Part shown: piece after piece, positions 28,814-37,561 of the stretch
How positions within the stretch are numbered: the first letter of the stretch is position 1
Layout of the letters: the number at the start of each line of letters is the position of its first letter
NCBI RefSeq assembly: GCF_010092505.1
Contig: NZ_CP048021.1
Span: 3,038,001-3,102,000 of the forward strand
Direction: 5' to 3'
DNA from: Virgibacillus sp. MSP4-1
GTDB taxonomy: Bacteria; Bacillota; Bacilli; Bacillales; Alkalibacillaceae
Length of the DNA: 64,000 nt
The notes under the pieces: generated by a model
The model's input: only the letters and a program-made list of their open reading frames with translations
What the model was told of the DNA's origin: nothing
The model's database searches: none
Made by a program: the position numbers and the translations under genes

Positions 28814-30232
28814 TTGCTAAAGAACAAACTCATAATCATGATCTTAATTATGTTCGTTATGGTGACAGCGGGATGTACAGAAGATGAAAAGGAACCGAAT
28901 TCAGAAAATAAGGAACAGTCAACTGAAAAGACAGCAGAGGATATCAGAAAGGAATCAGAAGAAGATCAACCAGCTTCTTCTACAGAAGGAAACACAGAGG
29001 ATATCTCTTTTCCGTCTACCTATCAGGAATTAGAAGCATTGCCGGTAGGAGAGGATGCAGGTCCTGTTTACGACTATGATTCAGATAAAAGTACAGAAGA
29101 GCAGGATGAAGAATTAGCCGAACACTTTAGTGATTTGCCGTTTCCGCAAGATAAGGAAAACCCGACAGATCAGGAATTAGAGAAGCTGTATCGGGAAATA
29201 TTAAAACGGGTCCAGCTTGACTATCAGGGACCGGAAACCCTTATGAAAGAATTGAAGTTTCAGTCCCTTGGCAATCCGGACATTGAGGATTCTAGGTATC
29301 AATTTAAAGAGCAGTTGAATGTTGTCGTTCTTTTAGATGCATCCGGCAGCATGGCTCAGAGGGTTGATGGAAAAACCAAGATGAATGCGGCAAAGGATGC
29401 TATATCAAACTTCCTCAGTGAATTACCAGAAGAGACGAAGGTGGCTTTGCGAGTCTATGGTCACGAGGGGACAGGGTCAGATGAGGATAAAAAAATGTCC
29501 TGTAGCAGTACAGAAAAGATTTATGGATTTGATTCCTACAATGCTGGTTCTTTTAAGAATTCGCTCAGTCAAATAAAACCGGCAGGCTGGACACCGACAG
29601 GGTTAGCTTTGCAGGAAGCACAAAACGATTTGTCTTCTTTTGATGGTAGTAAAAACACCAATATTGTCTACCTGGTCAGTGATGGAATTGAAACCTGTGA
29701 TACCAAACCTGTCCAGACCGCTAAGGCATTATATCAATCCAATATCACACCGATTATTAATGTGCTGGGATTCGATGTAAACGGAGAGGGACAGAATCAT
29801 TTAAAGAAAATCGCTGATACTGTTGATGGAATCTATCAGACTGTATCCGATGAAAATGAACTTACCAAAGAATTAGAAAAGGTTCATAACATTGCCGATG
29901 CATGGCAGGATTGGAAAGAACAGGGACAGCAGAGCCTGGATTTACAGCACGTTTCAAATGAGCTGGACATTTTTTCCTATATTACAGATGAAGAATCGAA
30001 AGTAGTCGATGAGCGAACAAGCATTAATTTTATTGCAAATGCACTCAATGATTATGGATATATCAGTGATGAATCCAGAGTCTATTTAGAAAAGAAAAAT
30101 TCAGACTATCATGACTGGATCCTTTCAGAGATTGATAAGTTTGAACAAGAGCTGGAAGAGATGAATGACAAAGGCTATAAAGAGGCTATGAAGGCTTTGG
30201 AGGAAAAATATGAGTTGAATGTGAAAGAATAG
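28814..30232 (+). CDS. VWA-domain lipoprotein of the Tad locus
   Basis: About 472 residues from TTG 28814, with GAGGAG about 10 bp upstream. A lipoprotein signal peptide ends MVMVTAGC (lipid Cys about residue 21), followed by an acidic, low-complexity linker to about residue 85. The von Willebrand A domain (about residues 165-360) has the MIDAS motif LLDASGSM, the Thr in GWTPTGLAL and the Asp in YLVSDGIETCD. The C-terminal 110 residues are helical and charged. It is probably anchored outside the membrane and may bind a surface ligand or pilin through the metal site. Confidence 0.88.
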   Translation: MLKNKLIIMILIMFVMVTAGCTEDEKEPNSENKEQSTEKTAEDIRKESEEDQPASSTEGNTEDISFPSTYQELEALPVGEDAGPVYDYDSDKSTEEQDEELAEHFSDLPFPQDKENPTDQELEKLYREILKRVQLDYQGPETLMKELKFQSLGNPDIEDSRYQFKEQLNVVVLLDASGSMAQRVDGKTKMNAAKDAISNFLSELPEETKVALRVYGHEGTGSDEDKKMSCSSTEKIYGFDSYNAGSFKNSLSQIKPAGWTPTGLALQEAQNDLSSFDGSKNTNIVYLVSDGIETCDTKPVQTAKALYQSNITPIINVLGFDVNGEGQNHLKKIADTVDGIYQTVSDENELTKELEKVHNIADAWQDWKEQGQQSLDLQHVSNELDIFSYITDEESKVVDERTSINFIANALNDYGYISDESRVYLEKKNSDYHDWILSEIDKFEQELEEMNDKGYKEAMKALEEKYELNVKE

Positions 30233-30247
30233 AAAAGTGGTGATTCT

Positions 30248-31846
30248 TTGAAAAGGTATCGTGTACAGAGGTCCATGGCGATTATCATCATTGGATTTAT
30301 CACCTTTTGGAATTTATTTCCTATTGTAAGCTATGCCAGCTTTATAACACCAGGTACCCCAATTACCCCTGGAGAAACTATTACTCCGGGAGAACCGATT
30401 GAAGGTGGAGAGTATATTATTCCAGGTGAAGTTCTTCCTTATGGAGACCCTATTCAAGAAGGAGAATTTAAAAACTCAGGCGAACCTATTATAGAAGGCG
30501 AACCCATAAATGAAGGGCTATTTATGATTCCCAATGTTCCAGAATTCCCTGCATATCAACCGATAGGAGGAGATGCAGTTTCACCTGGAAGTCCCATTCA
30601 ATCAGGCTCTTCACCACAGTCCGGCAACGGGTTGGAAGGTGGAAACGCTACGAGTCCCGGGTCTCCCATCAATGGGGGAAACGCTGGTGCTGGGGGATCA
30701 GCAACGGAAGGTGGGAATCTCAATACTGGTGATACATTGAATGGTGGATCAGCTATTAATGGAGGAAATCAAAGTGGGGCTGGTGAGGCTCCAGCAAGTG
30801 GAAATCCGGTAAATGGCGGGGATGCTTCTCAGGGAGGTCATGCTGTAGATGGCAATGCAATAAACGGAGGCGATGGCCCCTCATCAGGCAGTGATGGTCA
30901 TGGGAGTGCAGGAAATGCAGGTGAAGGAGATATAGAACCAAAGTCTTTCCTGAATATTGCACTTCAGTCAACAGACGGCAGTCAGGGTCTTTATGGACAT
31001 ATTACTGGTTTTTTTAAAGATGTGAAAAATTATGGGCTTAAATTTGCTGATGATCTGGCTCAAGGTGCAGCTTCTATATATGCAGGATTTCAATTCAGAC
31101 AATTAGAGAATGGAAACTATTCAGTGAAAGGAAAAAATAAACTGAATAACCGTCTGTCCAATTGGTTTTATGATCGATATCGACAGTATACATTTAACGG
31201 GGAAAGCAAAGAGATGGGTCCTAAAGTAAGATATATACGTCAGGATCGAATGAATGCTTTTCTTAGCAGTAAATCTATTCCGAATGCAGGTACAATGAGT
31301 GGTTTATTAAAAAATTCTGCTCAGTCTGCTAAAAGTGCAGTCAACCAATCATGGAATGTCTTTTCTAAAGGCTTTTGGAAGCCCAGCAGTTCGGTGAAAT
31401 TGGGAGGCCCTGCCGGTATTATTCTCAACTCTGCAGGATCGATTTATGATCATTCTAATGGATTCTCTGATTTAGGAGGTTTGGCAACCACTGATTTCGC
31501 AGCCTCCTTCACGACAGATGCTGCCATTGGGGTGGCGTCGACAGCCGCGGGAAGTGCAGCCTCTGCGATGGCATCCGGAGCGGTTGCAGGGTCTGTTGTA
31601 CCTGGCGTTGGAACCATAATCGGAGCGGCAGCCGGCTTAGGAGTGGGAATAGCCACCTCTTACTTCTTCAATGGGACCAATGTAGGAGGAAGAATCAAAA
31701 AAGGCATTACAAAGGGCATCAAGAAAGGCTATGACGCCATTGCCGGAGGAGTTAAAAAAGGAGTTGGTGCTGCAAAAGAAGCCGCCACATGGGCGAAAGA
31801 CAAGGTTTCATCAGCCTTTTCCAAATTAGGCGGAATCTTTGATTAA
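30248..31846 (+). CDS. Secreted hexapeptide-repeat protein with C-terminal glycine zipper
   Basis: 532 residues from TTG 30248. A signal peptide spans about residues 1-30. Residues 33-92 are ten hexads of the form I-x-x-G-E-x, with Gly exactly every six residues (36, 42 ... 90). From 108 to 214 a second set keeps Gly every six residues apart from two one-residue slips, with Asn/Ser/Asp after it. Residues 230-400 are a mixed domain with several Tyr. Then comes a long Ala/Gly-rich hydrophobic stretch (AAGLGVGIATSYFF, GxxxG pattern) and a Lys/Gly-rich tail (GITKGIKKG). I recognise no named family. The C-terminal part resembles membrane-active ends of some LXG toxins. It may be a surface stalk or pilus-associated effector. 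Confidence 0.8.
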   Translation: MKRYRVQRSMAIIIIGFITFWNLFPIVSYASFITPGTPITPGETITPGEPIEGGEYIIPGEVLPYGDPIQEGEFKNSGEPIIEGEPINEGLFMIPNVPEFPAYQPIGGDAVSPGSPIQSGSSPQSGNGLEGGNATSPGSPINGGNAGAGGSATEGGNLNTGDTLNGGSAINGGNQSGAGEAPASGNPVNGGDASQGGHAVDGNAINGGDGPSSGSDGHGSAGNAGEGDIEPKSFLNIALQSTDGSQGLYGHITGFFKDVKNYGLKFADDLAQGAASIYAGFQFRQLENGNYSVKGKNKLNNRLSNWFYDRYRQYTFNGESKEMGPKVRYIRQDRMNAFLSSKSIPNAGTMSGLLKNSAQSAKSAVNQSWNVFSKGFWKPSSSVKLGGPAGIILNSAGSIYDHSNGFSDLGGLATTDFAASFTTDAAIGVASTAAGSAASAMASGAVAGSVVPGVGTIIGAAAGLGVGIATSYFFNGTNVGGRIKKGITKGIKKGYDAIAGGVKKGVGAAKEAATWAKDKVSSAFSKLGGIFD

Positions 31847-31849
31847 AAA

Positions 31850-31873
31850 GGTGCCCCACTCATTTATGGGGTA
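31850..31873 (+). terminator. Hairpin inside the Tad operon
   Basis: GGTGCCCCA and TGGGGTACC pair across an 8-nt loop. There is no strong T run, so it may be an attenuator or an RNA processing site between the hexapeptide-repeat gene and the membrane genes. Confidence 0.5.
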
Positions 31874-31897
31874 CCATTCTATATGGAGGTATAAAGA

Positions 31898-32476
31898 ATG
31901 AATCAGGAAGTCGAATTTAAACATAGTCGAATTATTCCCACGACCTTTTTACTCATTCTTACGGGGTTTTTAATGAGTTTCATCCCTGAAGTGAATTGGG
32001 GATTGCTCGGTTTTAATTTAGGATTAGCTGCGGTTTGTATGATCCTTTTTATTGTCTTGTGGCGAGTGCATCGAACTCAGAGTAAGAGGTATTTTTCCTT
32101 GCTATCATATGTGATGCTCAACGTCCTGACGATTCATTTTACCATTCCTGTATTTCGTATTATTTATGGCACCGCAGCTTTCTGGGCAGGAATTGTCGTA
32201 CTGGCTGCTCTGGTGCTTCTTCCGTATTTGTTTTCCGAAAAAATTGCTCAGGGTATCCAGAATCCAGGACAATCAGGTCTGGGTAAAATCTACAAAATCT
32301 ATGCACCCTTAATGATTGTTTTTGGAACCGTACTGTTTGCCGGTACCATTGGATCTCCAAATCCGGATGCACTGGCCATTTCTATTTTTCTATTTTTATG
32401 TGGAATGATTTTTTTATCAGTTGCTCCAGTTATGTTGATCACCCCTCAGCGTATGGAGGAACTAGAAAATCAATAG
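31898..32476 (+). CDS. Unknown six-TM membrane protein of the Tad locus
   Basis: 192 residues, start after ATGGAGGTATAAAGA. It has about six hydrophobic segments spaced over the whole length (TTFLLILTGFLMSFI, LGLAAVCMILFIVL and later ones) with short basic loops. It has no catalytic motif and no similarity I recognise. It lies 51 bp after the hexapeptide-repeat gene and 12 bp before the next membrane gene, which points to a shared transcript. Confidence 0.7.
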   Translation: MNQEVEFKHSRIIPTTFLLILTGFLMSFIPEVNWGLLGFNLGLAAVCMILFIVLWRVHRTQSKRYFSLLSYVMLNVLTIHFTIPVFRIIYGTAAFWAGIVVLAALVLLPYLFSEKIAQGIQNPGQSGLGKIYKIYAPLMIVFGTVLFAGTIGSPNPDALAISIFLFLCGMIFLSVAPVMLITPQRMEELENQ

Positions 32477-32488
32477 GAGAGTCGTCAT

Positions 32489-32866
32489 ATGTTTCAATTT
32501 ACAGGACTAATTAGGGCAATGGGGGCTTCCATTTTCCTTACCATCGTTATTTCATTTCTTTTGGGCCTAATGAATGTACTGAATGTGCAGGGGACAATTC
32601 TTGCGGCATTTCTCATTACGTATGTATCCATAGGGATTTTAGCCCCATTATGGAATCGTGAAACCCCTTATTTTGCCACATTTATGGGGAGCTTAACCTT
32701 AACCGTTTTAAATTTTATTTTTTCTATTGTCGTTCTTCATATTCCGGTTTTCACGTCTCCTCTTGAGGTAAATGATCAAATAACGGCGAGTATCGTAACT
32801 TCTTTCATAACAGCATTCCTTATGATAACAATTCTTAAGCGAATGGAGAGGTGGAATCATGATTAA
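32489..32866 (+). CDS. Unknown four-TM membrane protein of the Tad locus
   Basis: 125 residues, start after AGGAGAG. Four hydrophobic segments are evident (about 12-30, 35-52, 62-85, 98-116) with a short basic C-terminus RMERWNHD. The pattern resembles small DUF-type membrane proteins such as the TIGR04086 family, but I cannot confirm this. It overlaps the next gene by 8 bp, so the two are probably translated together. Confidence 0.7.
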   Translation: MFQFTGLIRAMGASIFLTIVISFLLGLMNVLNVQGTILAAFLITYVSIGILAPLWNRETPYFATFMGSLTLTVLNFIFSIVVLHIPVFTSPLEVNDQITASIVTSFITAFLMITILKRMERWNHD

Positions 32867-33515
32867 AGAAAGTCTGGCCCTGTATAACCGGCAGCTGATG
32901 AAAATATTAATGCTAAGCGTTATATTGGTGATTCCACTTACGCTCTTATGCTACTTTGCGACCTTTTACTTTTATCAGCAATTAACCAATCAACAATACC
33001 CAAATTTGTATGCGCTATTTCTAATCATCGTCAACTTCACCCTTATCATTCCTGTATTTAACAGGCTGGCGATATCTGATATTGAAGATGAGGAAGACCT
33101 GTCGGTTTGGAAGTTATGCTATGAGTTTATCAGGCACTTCGGGATCATTCTGTTTTTGACCATTCCGCTGTATATCCTGGGGGTCCTGGGCAGCTTCCTT
33201 CTATACATTCCGACGATTCTATGCTTTTCACTGATTCTGTTAATTCCCTTTTATGTCTCCTGCAGCAAGGTGAACGATATGGTAAGACGTGCCGGCAGAA
33301 CGATGAGAGATGAGCATTTTTTACTATTAATGGATTGGCTGGTGATTTTAAGTGTTCAGGTGCTTGCATGGGGGTTGATTATGCTTCCCTTTGAAAACTT
33401 TGAAAATAACGTTTATGTATATGGAATTGCAAGGGCGATAATAAACTCATTTGTATTCCCCCTGCTGATTTTTTATTTAACGTTTCGTTATACCCATGCT
33501 GAAGAGCGTTTGTGA
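32859..33515 (+). CDS. Unknown membrane protein, YesL/GlpM-like size
   Basis: 218 residues with about six membrane segments and a charged cytoplasmic loop after the second (ISDIEDEEDLSVWKLCYEFIRH). RRAGRTMRDEHFLLLMDWL before the last pair suggests an amphipathic connector. I do not recognise the family. It overlaps the preceding frame by 8 bp and ends close to the next gene, so it belongs to the same transcript. Confidence 0.65.
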   Translation: MIKESLALYNRQLMKILMLSVILVIPLTLLCYFATFYFYQQLTNQQYPNLYALFLIIVNFTLIIPVFNRLAISDIEDEEDLSVWKLCYEFIRHFGIILFLTIPLYILGVLGSFLLYIPTILCFSLILLIPFYVSCSKVNDMVRRAGRTMRDEHFLLLMDWLVILSVQVLAWGLIMLPFENFENNVYVYGIARAIINSFVFPLLIFYLTFRYTHAEERL

Positions 33516-33529
33516 TGAGGAGGATACCC

Positions 33530-33994
33530 ATGGATATAGCTTCGAATCAAATACCCTTTAAATATAGCCGCACATTCGTTGTTGTTCTCCTTTCTTTTCT
33601 CACGTTAGGCATATATATCGCTTACTGGTTTCTAACGAGAAAAGAGGCTATACAGACGATTGCGGGAAAAAACAGCATTTTGTTTAGATGGTGGATATTT
33701 TTTATGATTTTTTTAAGCCTGTCCTTTGTTCTTTTCTTTGCAGACGCTTATCTTTTTACTCCCTATGGCAGGGTCGTCATGGAATCGGCCAATGTTATAT
33801 TAGTTTATTATTTCTTAGGCTTACTCTATTATTCTGTTTTCCGTATCACGGAACAGCTGGAAGATTATTATGAGGAACTGCGGATTAGCCGGGTACTTCT
33901 CTTTTTTTTCCACTTTTGGTATCTACAGTATAAAATCAACCAATTACATACAGATGCTCCTGAAGAAAAAGTTCCGGGAGAGGGTCTCGCATGA
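33530..33994 (+). CDS. DUF4234-like membrane protein
   Basis: 154 residues from ATG 33530 (MDIASNQIPFKYSRTF), which has GAGGAGG just upstream. The earlier ATG at 33512 is itself within that site's region. TLGIYIAYWFLTRKEAI near residue 25 is typical of DUF4234 proteins. About three or four hydrophobic segments follow. The function is unknown. It overlaps the TadE-like gene by 4 bp. Confidence 0.7.
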   Translation: MDIASNQIPFKYSRTFVVVLLSFLTLGIYIAYWFLTRKEAIQTIAGKNSILFRWWIFFMIFLSLSFVLFFADAYLFTPYGRVVMESANVILVYYFLGLLYYSVFRITEQLEDYYEELRISRVLLFFFHFWYLQYKINQLHTDAPEEKVPGEGLA

Positions 33995-34389
33995 AAAAAT
34001 GGATGAAAAAAATCAGGGAAGAAGAGGGGGCCATCAGTCTGGAGTTTCTGGGGATTTTACCTTTTTTCTTTATGTTCTTTCTTATTTTATGGCAGGTGGT
34101 TGCATCAGGATACGCCGTTTATACAATCCATACAGCTGCAAATGAAGGAGCTAAAACTTATTCTATCACCCGGAATATTGATAAGGCTGAGGATACAGTA
34201 AAAGAGGTGATCGGGACCAGCTCGGTCTTAAATTATGAAAGGATGAACGTAGAATATATAAATTCAGATGGGCGGTTTGAGTTATTGGTGGAGGGAAAGC
34301 ATTCACTTATTTTTGTTCCGGATCAATGGAAATCCGACGTTGCCATTGATTTAGAAGAAACGACGGTAAGTCAGGTGCTGGTCGAATGA
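33991..34389 (+). CDS. TadE-like pseudopilin
   Basis: 132 residues. A charged 13-residue leader ends EEEG, followed by AISLEFLGILPFFFMFFLILWQ, giving Glu at +5 after predicted prepilin cleavage, then the TadE pattern (YAVYTIHTAANEGAKTYSIT). TadE-type minor pilins act in Tad pilus assembly. It overlaps its neighbours on both sides by 4 bp. Confidence 0.88.
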   Translation: MKKWMKKIREEEGAISLEFLGILPFFFMFFLILWQVVASGYAVYTIHTAANEGAKTYSITRNIDKAEDTVKEVIGTSSVLNYERMNVEYINSDGRFELLVEGKHSLIFVPDQWKSDVAIDLEETTVSQVLVE

Positions 34390-35030
34390 ATACATGTATG
34401 AGTGATGAAAAAGGGAATGCCTCTTTGTTTTTATTATGGGTACTTGGCATAGTGGTGATCTTATTTGCTATTATTATCAATATTACGAAGGTGTTTCTGG
34501 TAGGAAGTGAAGCTTCTTATACCGTTCAGCAGGCAGCTTTAGCTGGTTCATCGGTCTATATAAAGGAGTCCAGGGCTGCCATCGAGGAATTTGATAACGA
34601 TCTGGCTGCTTCCATTGATTTTAAGCTTAACCATGGGGGAAAAAGTCTGGGAGAGCTTGTGCGTGAAAAACAGGATGCGCATGAAGGAACAGGATTATCC
34701 TCTGATCAGGCCTATATAAAAGCATTAAATGATGTTCTCCCGTCTGAAATAGATGCACATAAAAAGCTGAAGAATACATTTAAGCGCCGCATAGATGGTT
34801 CGTCGTCAGCCGTGTCCGTGGCTGTGCAGTCAGTTATTCGTAAAAGTGAAGAAGCTAATCCCGAGGATACAACATTTGTTTTGTCCAATTCAGAATGGCG
34901 CCTGGAGGTAGAATCCTCGGTTACCTTTGAGAGCATTACAGGAGTGAATATTCCTCTTTTCAAAGATAAAATTCCGGCGAGGGGAGAGGGGCCCCGGTTG
35001 ATTTATCTGGAAAATGTTTATGATGAATAA
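34386..35030 (+). CDS. TadG/TadF-like pilus-associated protein
   Basis: 214 residues from ATG 34386. The N-terminal segment DEKGNASLFLLWVLGIVVILFAIIIN resembles the TadE/TadG pilin-like start but has Phe instead of Glu at the +5 position. A helical extracytoplasmic domain of about 170 residues follows, with AALAGSSVYIKESRAAIEEF typical of the Tad-G-like Flp-associated domain. No VWA domain is attached, unlike full TadG; the separate VWA lipoprotein upstream may supply it. It is the last gene of the operon. Confidence 0.8.
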   Translation: MNTCMSDEKGNASLFLLWVLGIVVILFAIIINITKVFLVGSEASYTVQQAALAGSSVYIKESRAAIEEFDNDLAASIDFKLNHGGKSLGELVREKQDAHEGTGLSSDQAYIKALNDVLPSEIDAHKKLKNTFKRRIDGSSSAVSVAVQSVIRKSEEANPEDTTFVLSNSEWRLEVESSVTFESITGVNIPLFKDKIPARGEGPRLIYLENVYDE

Positions 35031-35031
35031 G

Positions 35032-35062
35032 AAGGACGATACCGAAAGCGGGTATCGTCCTT
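35032..35062. terminator. Terminator of the Tad operon
   Basis: AAGGACGATACC and GGTATCGTCCTT form a perfect 12-bp stem with a short loop, followed by CTTATC. It lies between converging genes. Confidence 0.8.
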
Positions 35063-35071
35063 CTTATCAAC

Positions 35072-35407
35072 TTATGCAGTTGTTTTATCCTTTTTAAATA
35101 TACCCATAAGTCCGGCAATTCCAATCAGGACTGCGGAAATAAGGTAAAATGCTGAGATACTGATTAGTCCGCCGATTGCGGATACGATGAGCAGAATACC
35201 GCCAGCCTTAGCTTTGGATCGAACGACTACCGACCCTACAATAGCTAATGCAGAGAATAAAAATGCTGCCCATCCCAAACCGGTAATTTCGCTGGAACCG
35301 TCGCTGACAGCAGCATCTACACCGCCGATAAATAACGCTATAATAGCACCAAAAAATCCAAAAATACCACCAATAAGTCCTAACACAAATTCAACTGTTC
35401 TGTTCAT
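35072..35407 (-). CDS. DUF4064-family membrane protein
   Basis: 111 residues. The start RTVEFVLGLIGGIFGFFGAIIALFIGG is the hallmark of DUF4064 proteins, which have three or four membrane segments and unknown function. Two further hydrophobic segments (AFLFSALAIVGSVVV; LISISAFYLISAVLIGIAGLMG) are separated by a basic RSKAKAGG loop. The ATG follows a GGGGGGAAAAGACC-type site on the - strand. It is a single-gene unit. Confidence 0.85.
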   Translation of the reverse strand: MNRTVEFVLGLIGGIFGFFGAIIALFIGGVDAAVSDGSSEITGLGWAAFLFSALAIVGSVVVRSKAKAGGILLIVSAIGGLISISAFYLISAVLIGIAGLMGIFKKDKTTA

Positions 35408-35498
35408 GGTCTTTTCCCCCCTTAATTACCAATTTATCTACAGCCACTATTTTACTATAAAAACATGTGTAATTGTACCTGATTTTAAATTTCAGACA

Positions 35499-35547
35499 AA
35501 AAGGAAGTATACAGTGCAACAATGGGACATGCTGTATACTTCCTTTT
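35499..35547. terminator. Perfect 16-bp-stem terminator
   Basis: AAAAGGAAGTATACAG (35499-35514) and its exact complement (35532-35547) flank a 17-nt loop. It would end the lipoprotein gene at 35578 on the - strand. Confidence 0.75.
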
Positions 35548-35577
35548 GAGATACTTGTGTGTCAAAGCATTCTGATT

Positions 35578-36153
35578 TTATTGTGACAGCTGGTCAGAAG
35601 GGATTTCCCAGATTGCCTTTCCAGATTTAAATGGATCTGAAAAATGCAGTTCGTATGATTCGGATTTTGGAACATCAAATGGGATCTCTCCTCTTAATGT
35701 CCCACCTGGTTCAATGGAGCCGTCGAACTGAGCTTTAATTCCTTCTGTTAATATGGTTGTACTATAACTGTAGCTTTCTGCATCTTTTAATTCTATATTC
35801 ATAATAGAGGACATAGTAACTTCTTCATCGGTAGTATTTTCCGCCGATAAATTTACCACAACGAACTGATCATTCTGTGGTGTGTCAAATTCTCCTCCTG
35901 GTTCAATTCTTGCTTCGTTTAGCGTGATTTTGACACCATCAAAATTGACTGTATCCCCAATGGCAAACTTTTCTGTTTTATTTTCGTTTGTGTCTTCTTC
36001 CTTTTGATTGTCTTCCTGTTCTCCGGCATTTTCACCATTTGTGTCTTCTTGTTGATTATCCTCATTCTCAGCTTTCTCAATGTCTGATTCTCCACAGGCA
36101 GCAAGTCCAATGGTTAAGAATAAAGCAATGAAAAGAAATAACCACTTCTTCAT
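35578..36153 (-). CDS. DUF4352-type lipoprotein
   Basis: 191 residues from ATG 36153, which follows GGGGGAAG. The longer frame upstream lacks a site. The lipobox is GLAAC (Cys about residue 20). A highly acidic Asn/Gln/Glu/Asp linker covers about residues 22-60. The C-terminal DUF4352 domain then reads FAIGDTVNFDGVKITLNEARIE, FVVVNLSAENTTDEEVT and PGGTLRGEIPFDVP. Such domains are immunoglobulin-like and sit outside the membrane. The function is unknown. Confidence 0.88.
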   Translation of the reverse strand: MKKWLFLFIALFLTIGLAACGESDIEKAENEDNQQEDTNGENAGEQEDNQKEEDTNENKTEKFAIGDTVNFDGVKITLNEARIEPGGEFDTPQNDQFVVVNLSAENTTDEEVTMSSIMNIELKDAESYSYSTTILTEGIKAQFDGSIEPGGTLRGEIPFDVPKSESYELHFSDPFKSGKAIWEIPSDQLSQ

Positions 36154-36257
36154 AAGTATGCTTCCCCCTTTGAATTTTGTTTTCATATTTATTTTCCAGT
36201 ACAAACTATATTTTATTCAAAACTGAATGAAGATTCAACGAAATAATTTTCAACGCA

Positions 36258-36893
36258 TTAAAGCTGAACTTCAACCGTCGCTTCAGCTGTTTTCTCCTGG
36301 ATCCATTCTTCCAGGTCCTCCCGGGCATCAAATCTCAGGGCCTCTTTCTTATAGTCAGGGTGTTCTTTTTTTACTTCCTCCATCAGCATGGACATTAGCT
36401 TTTCTGTTTGAATAATGCCTTCATAGCGATTTTTTTCACTGGACCAGAATTCTTCTTCATCCACTCCTTGCATGACTTCCATATAGGCATCCGTATTCTC
36501 TACATTTTCCCGAACAGTTTTGACCCGGTCTGTCTGCTTGTTTTTGCTGACAGTAATTCCTTGTTCCTGTGCTATGTAATGCGTCATTTCATTTCGAATA
36601 AGTTCCTGAATAGCCACTTTGGGAGAAGGAGTTGTGGCTTTGTCTCCCTGTAGAGCGTAAATTAATTCTAAGCGTTTCATTTCGTAGCGTAAGTCCTTGC
36701 CATTAAACTCTTTACCATCCACTGAGGCTACAATGTCGGAATCCTTTATTTGATCACCTGCTTTTGGCTGTTCAATGGATGACTCCTGCTGATCTTTCTT
36801 TGCCTTTGCTTCTTCTGTATTGGCCTGTTCATTTGAGCAGCCTGCTAATGTCGTTATGATTATAGTTAGTAGCAGTACGATCGTTTTTTTCAT
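36258..36893 (-). CDS. SurA_N-like lipoprotein at the end of the nos operon
   Basis: 211 residues. Lipobox LAGC (Cys about residue 19), an acidic linker, then a SurA N-terminal-type helical domain: IVASVDGKEFNGKDLRYEMKRLELIY, KVAIQELIRNEMTHYIAQEQGI. No PPIase (parvulin) domain follows. It overlaps nosF by 4 bp, so it is cotranscribed with the nos genes. A role in folding or copper loading of extracytoplasmic NosZ is plausible but unproven. It is not NosL by sequence: no NosL copper-binding motif is visible. Confidence 0.75.
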   Translation of the reverse strand: MKKTIVLLLTIIITTLAGCSNEQANTEEAKAKKDQQESSIEQPKAGDQIKDSDIVASVDGKEFNGKDLRYEMKRLELIYALQGDKATTPSPKVAIQELIRNEMTHYIAQEQGITVSKNKQTDRVKTVRENVENTDAYMEVMQGVDEEEFWSSEKNRYEGIIQTEKLMSMLMEEVKKEHPDYKKEALRFDAREDLEEWIQEKTAEATVEVQL

Positions 36894-37561
36894 GAAGAAA
36901 AACTCCCTTCAAAATGATTTAGAAAGTCCTGCACATTCATTTTTGTGATTTGCTGATTGTGAATATATAAAACACTGCTGGCCAGTTCCTCTACTTCTTT
37001 CATATCATGAGTGGAAAAAAGAATGGTTCGGTCTGGTGTACTCATCTGCTGAATCATGTTGCGGATATCCTTTCGACCAAAAGGATCGAGTCCGGAGGCT
37101 GGTTCGTCCAGAATAATATATTCGGGGTCTCCGAGCAGAACAATACTCAAGCCAACGCGCTGCAGCATGCCTTTGGATAATTGATGGACCTTTTTTTCGC
37201 GATGGGTTTGCATTTCAGTGAGGGCAAGGACTCTTTCTGTTTCCTCCTCATCAAATCCCCACGTGGCGGCAAAATAGCTGACATTTTCCTTTACCGTCAG
37301 TTGTTGATAAAGCTGAAATTTTTCAGGAAGATAAGATAATTTGTCCGACCATGCTCCTCGTCGATGAACAGGGGTTCCATTCATCGTAATTTTGCCTTTT
37401 TTTAATCGGATAAATCCCAGCATGGTGTGAAGAAGCGTTGTTTTGCCGGCACCATTTCGTCCAACAATGGCTAAATGCTCTCCTTGTTCAATGGTAAAGT
37501 TCGCCTTATTGAAAATCACTTGCGTATGAAAGACCTGCATTGCATTTTTCACGCTAATCAT
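36890..37561 (-). CDS. nosF: NosF ABC transporter ATPase
   Basis: 223 residues, a single ABC ATPase domain. Walker A VGRNGAGKTT, Q-loop region YLPEKFQLYQQ, signature LSKGMLQRVGLS, Walker B YIILDEPASGLDP and the His switch STHDMKEVE are all present. With NosY it forms the ABC transporter needed to build the copper-sulfide centre of NosZ, in concert with NosD. It overlaps nosY by 8 bp. Confidence 0.9.
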   Translation of the reverse strand: MISVKNAMQVFHTQVIFNKANFTIEQGEHLAIVGRNGAGKTTLLHTMLGFIRLKKGKITMNGTPVHRRGAWSDKLSYLPEKFQLYQQLTVKENVSYFAATWGFDEEETERVLALTEMQTHREKKVHQLSKGMLQRVGLSIVLLGDPEYIILDEPASGLDPFGRKDIRNMIQQMSTPDRTILFSTHDMKEVEELASSVLYIHNQQITKMNVQDFLNHFEGSFSS

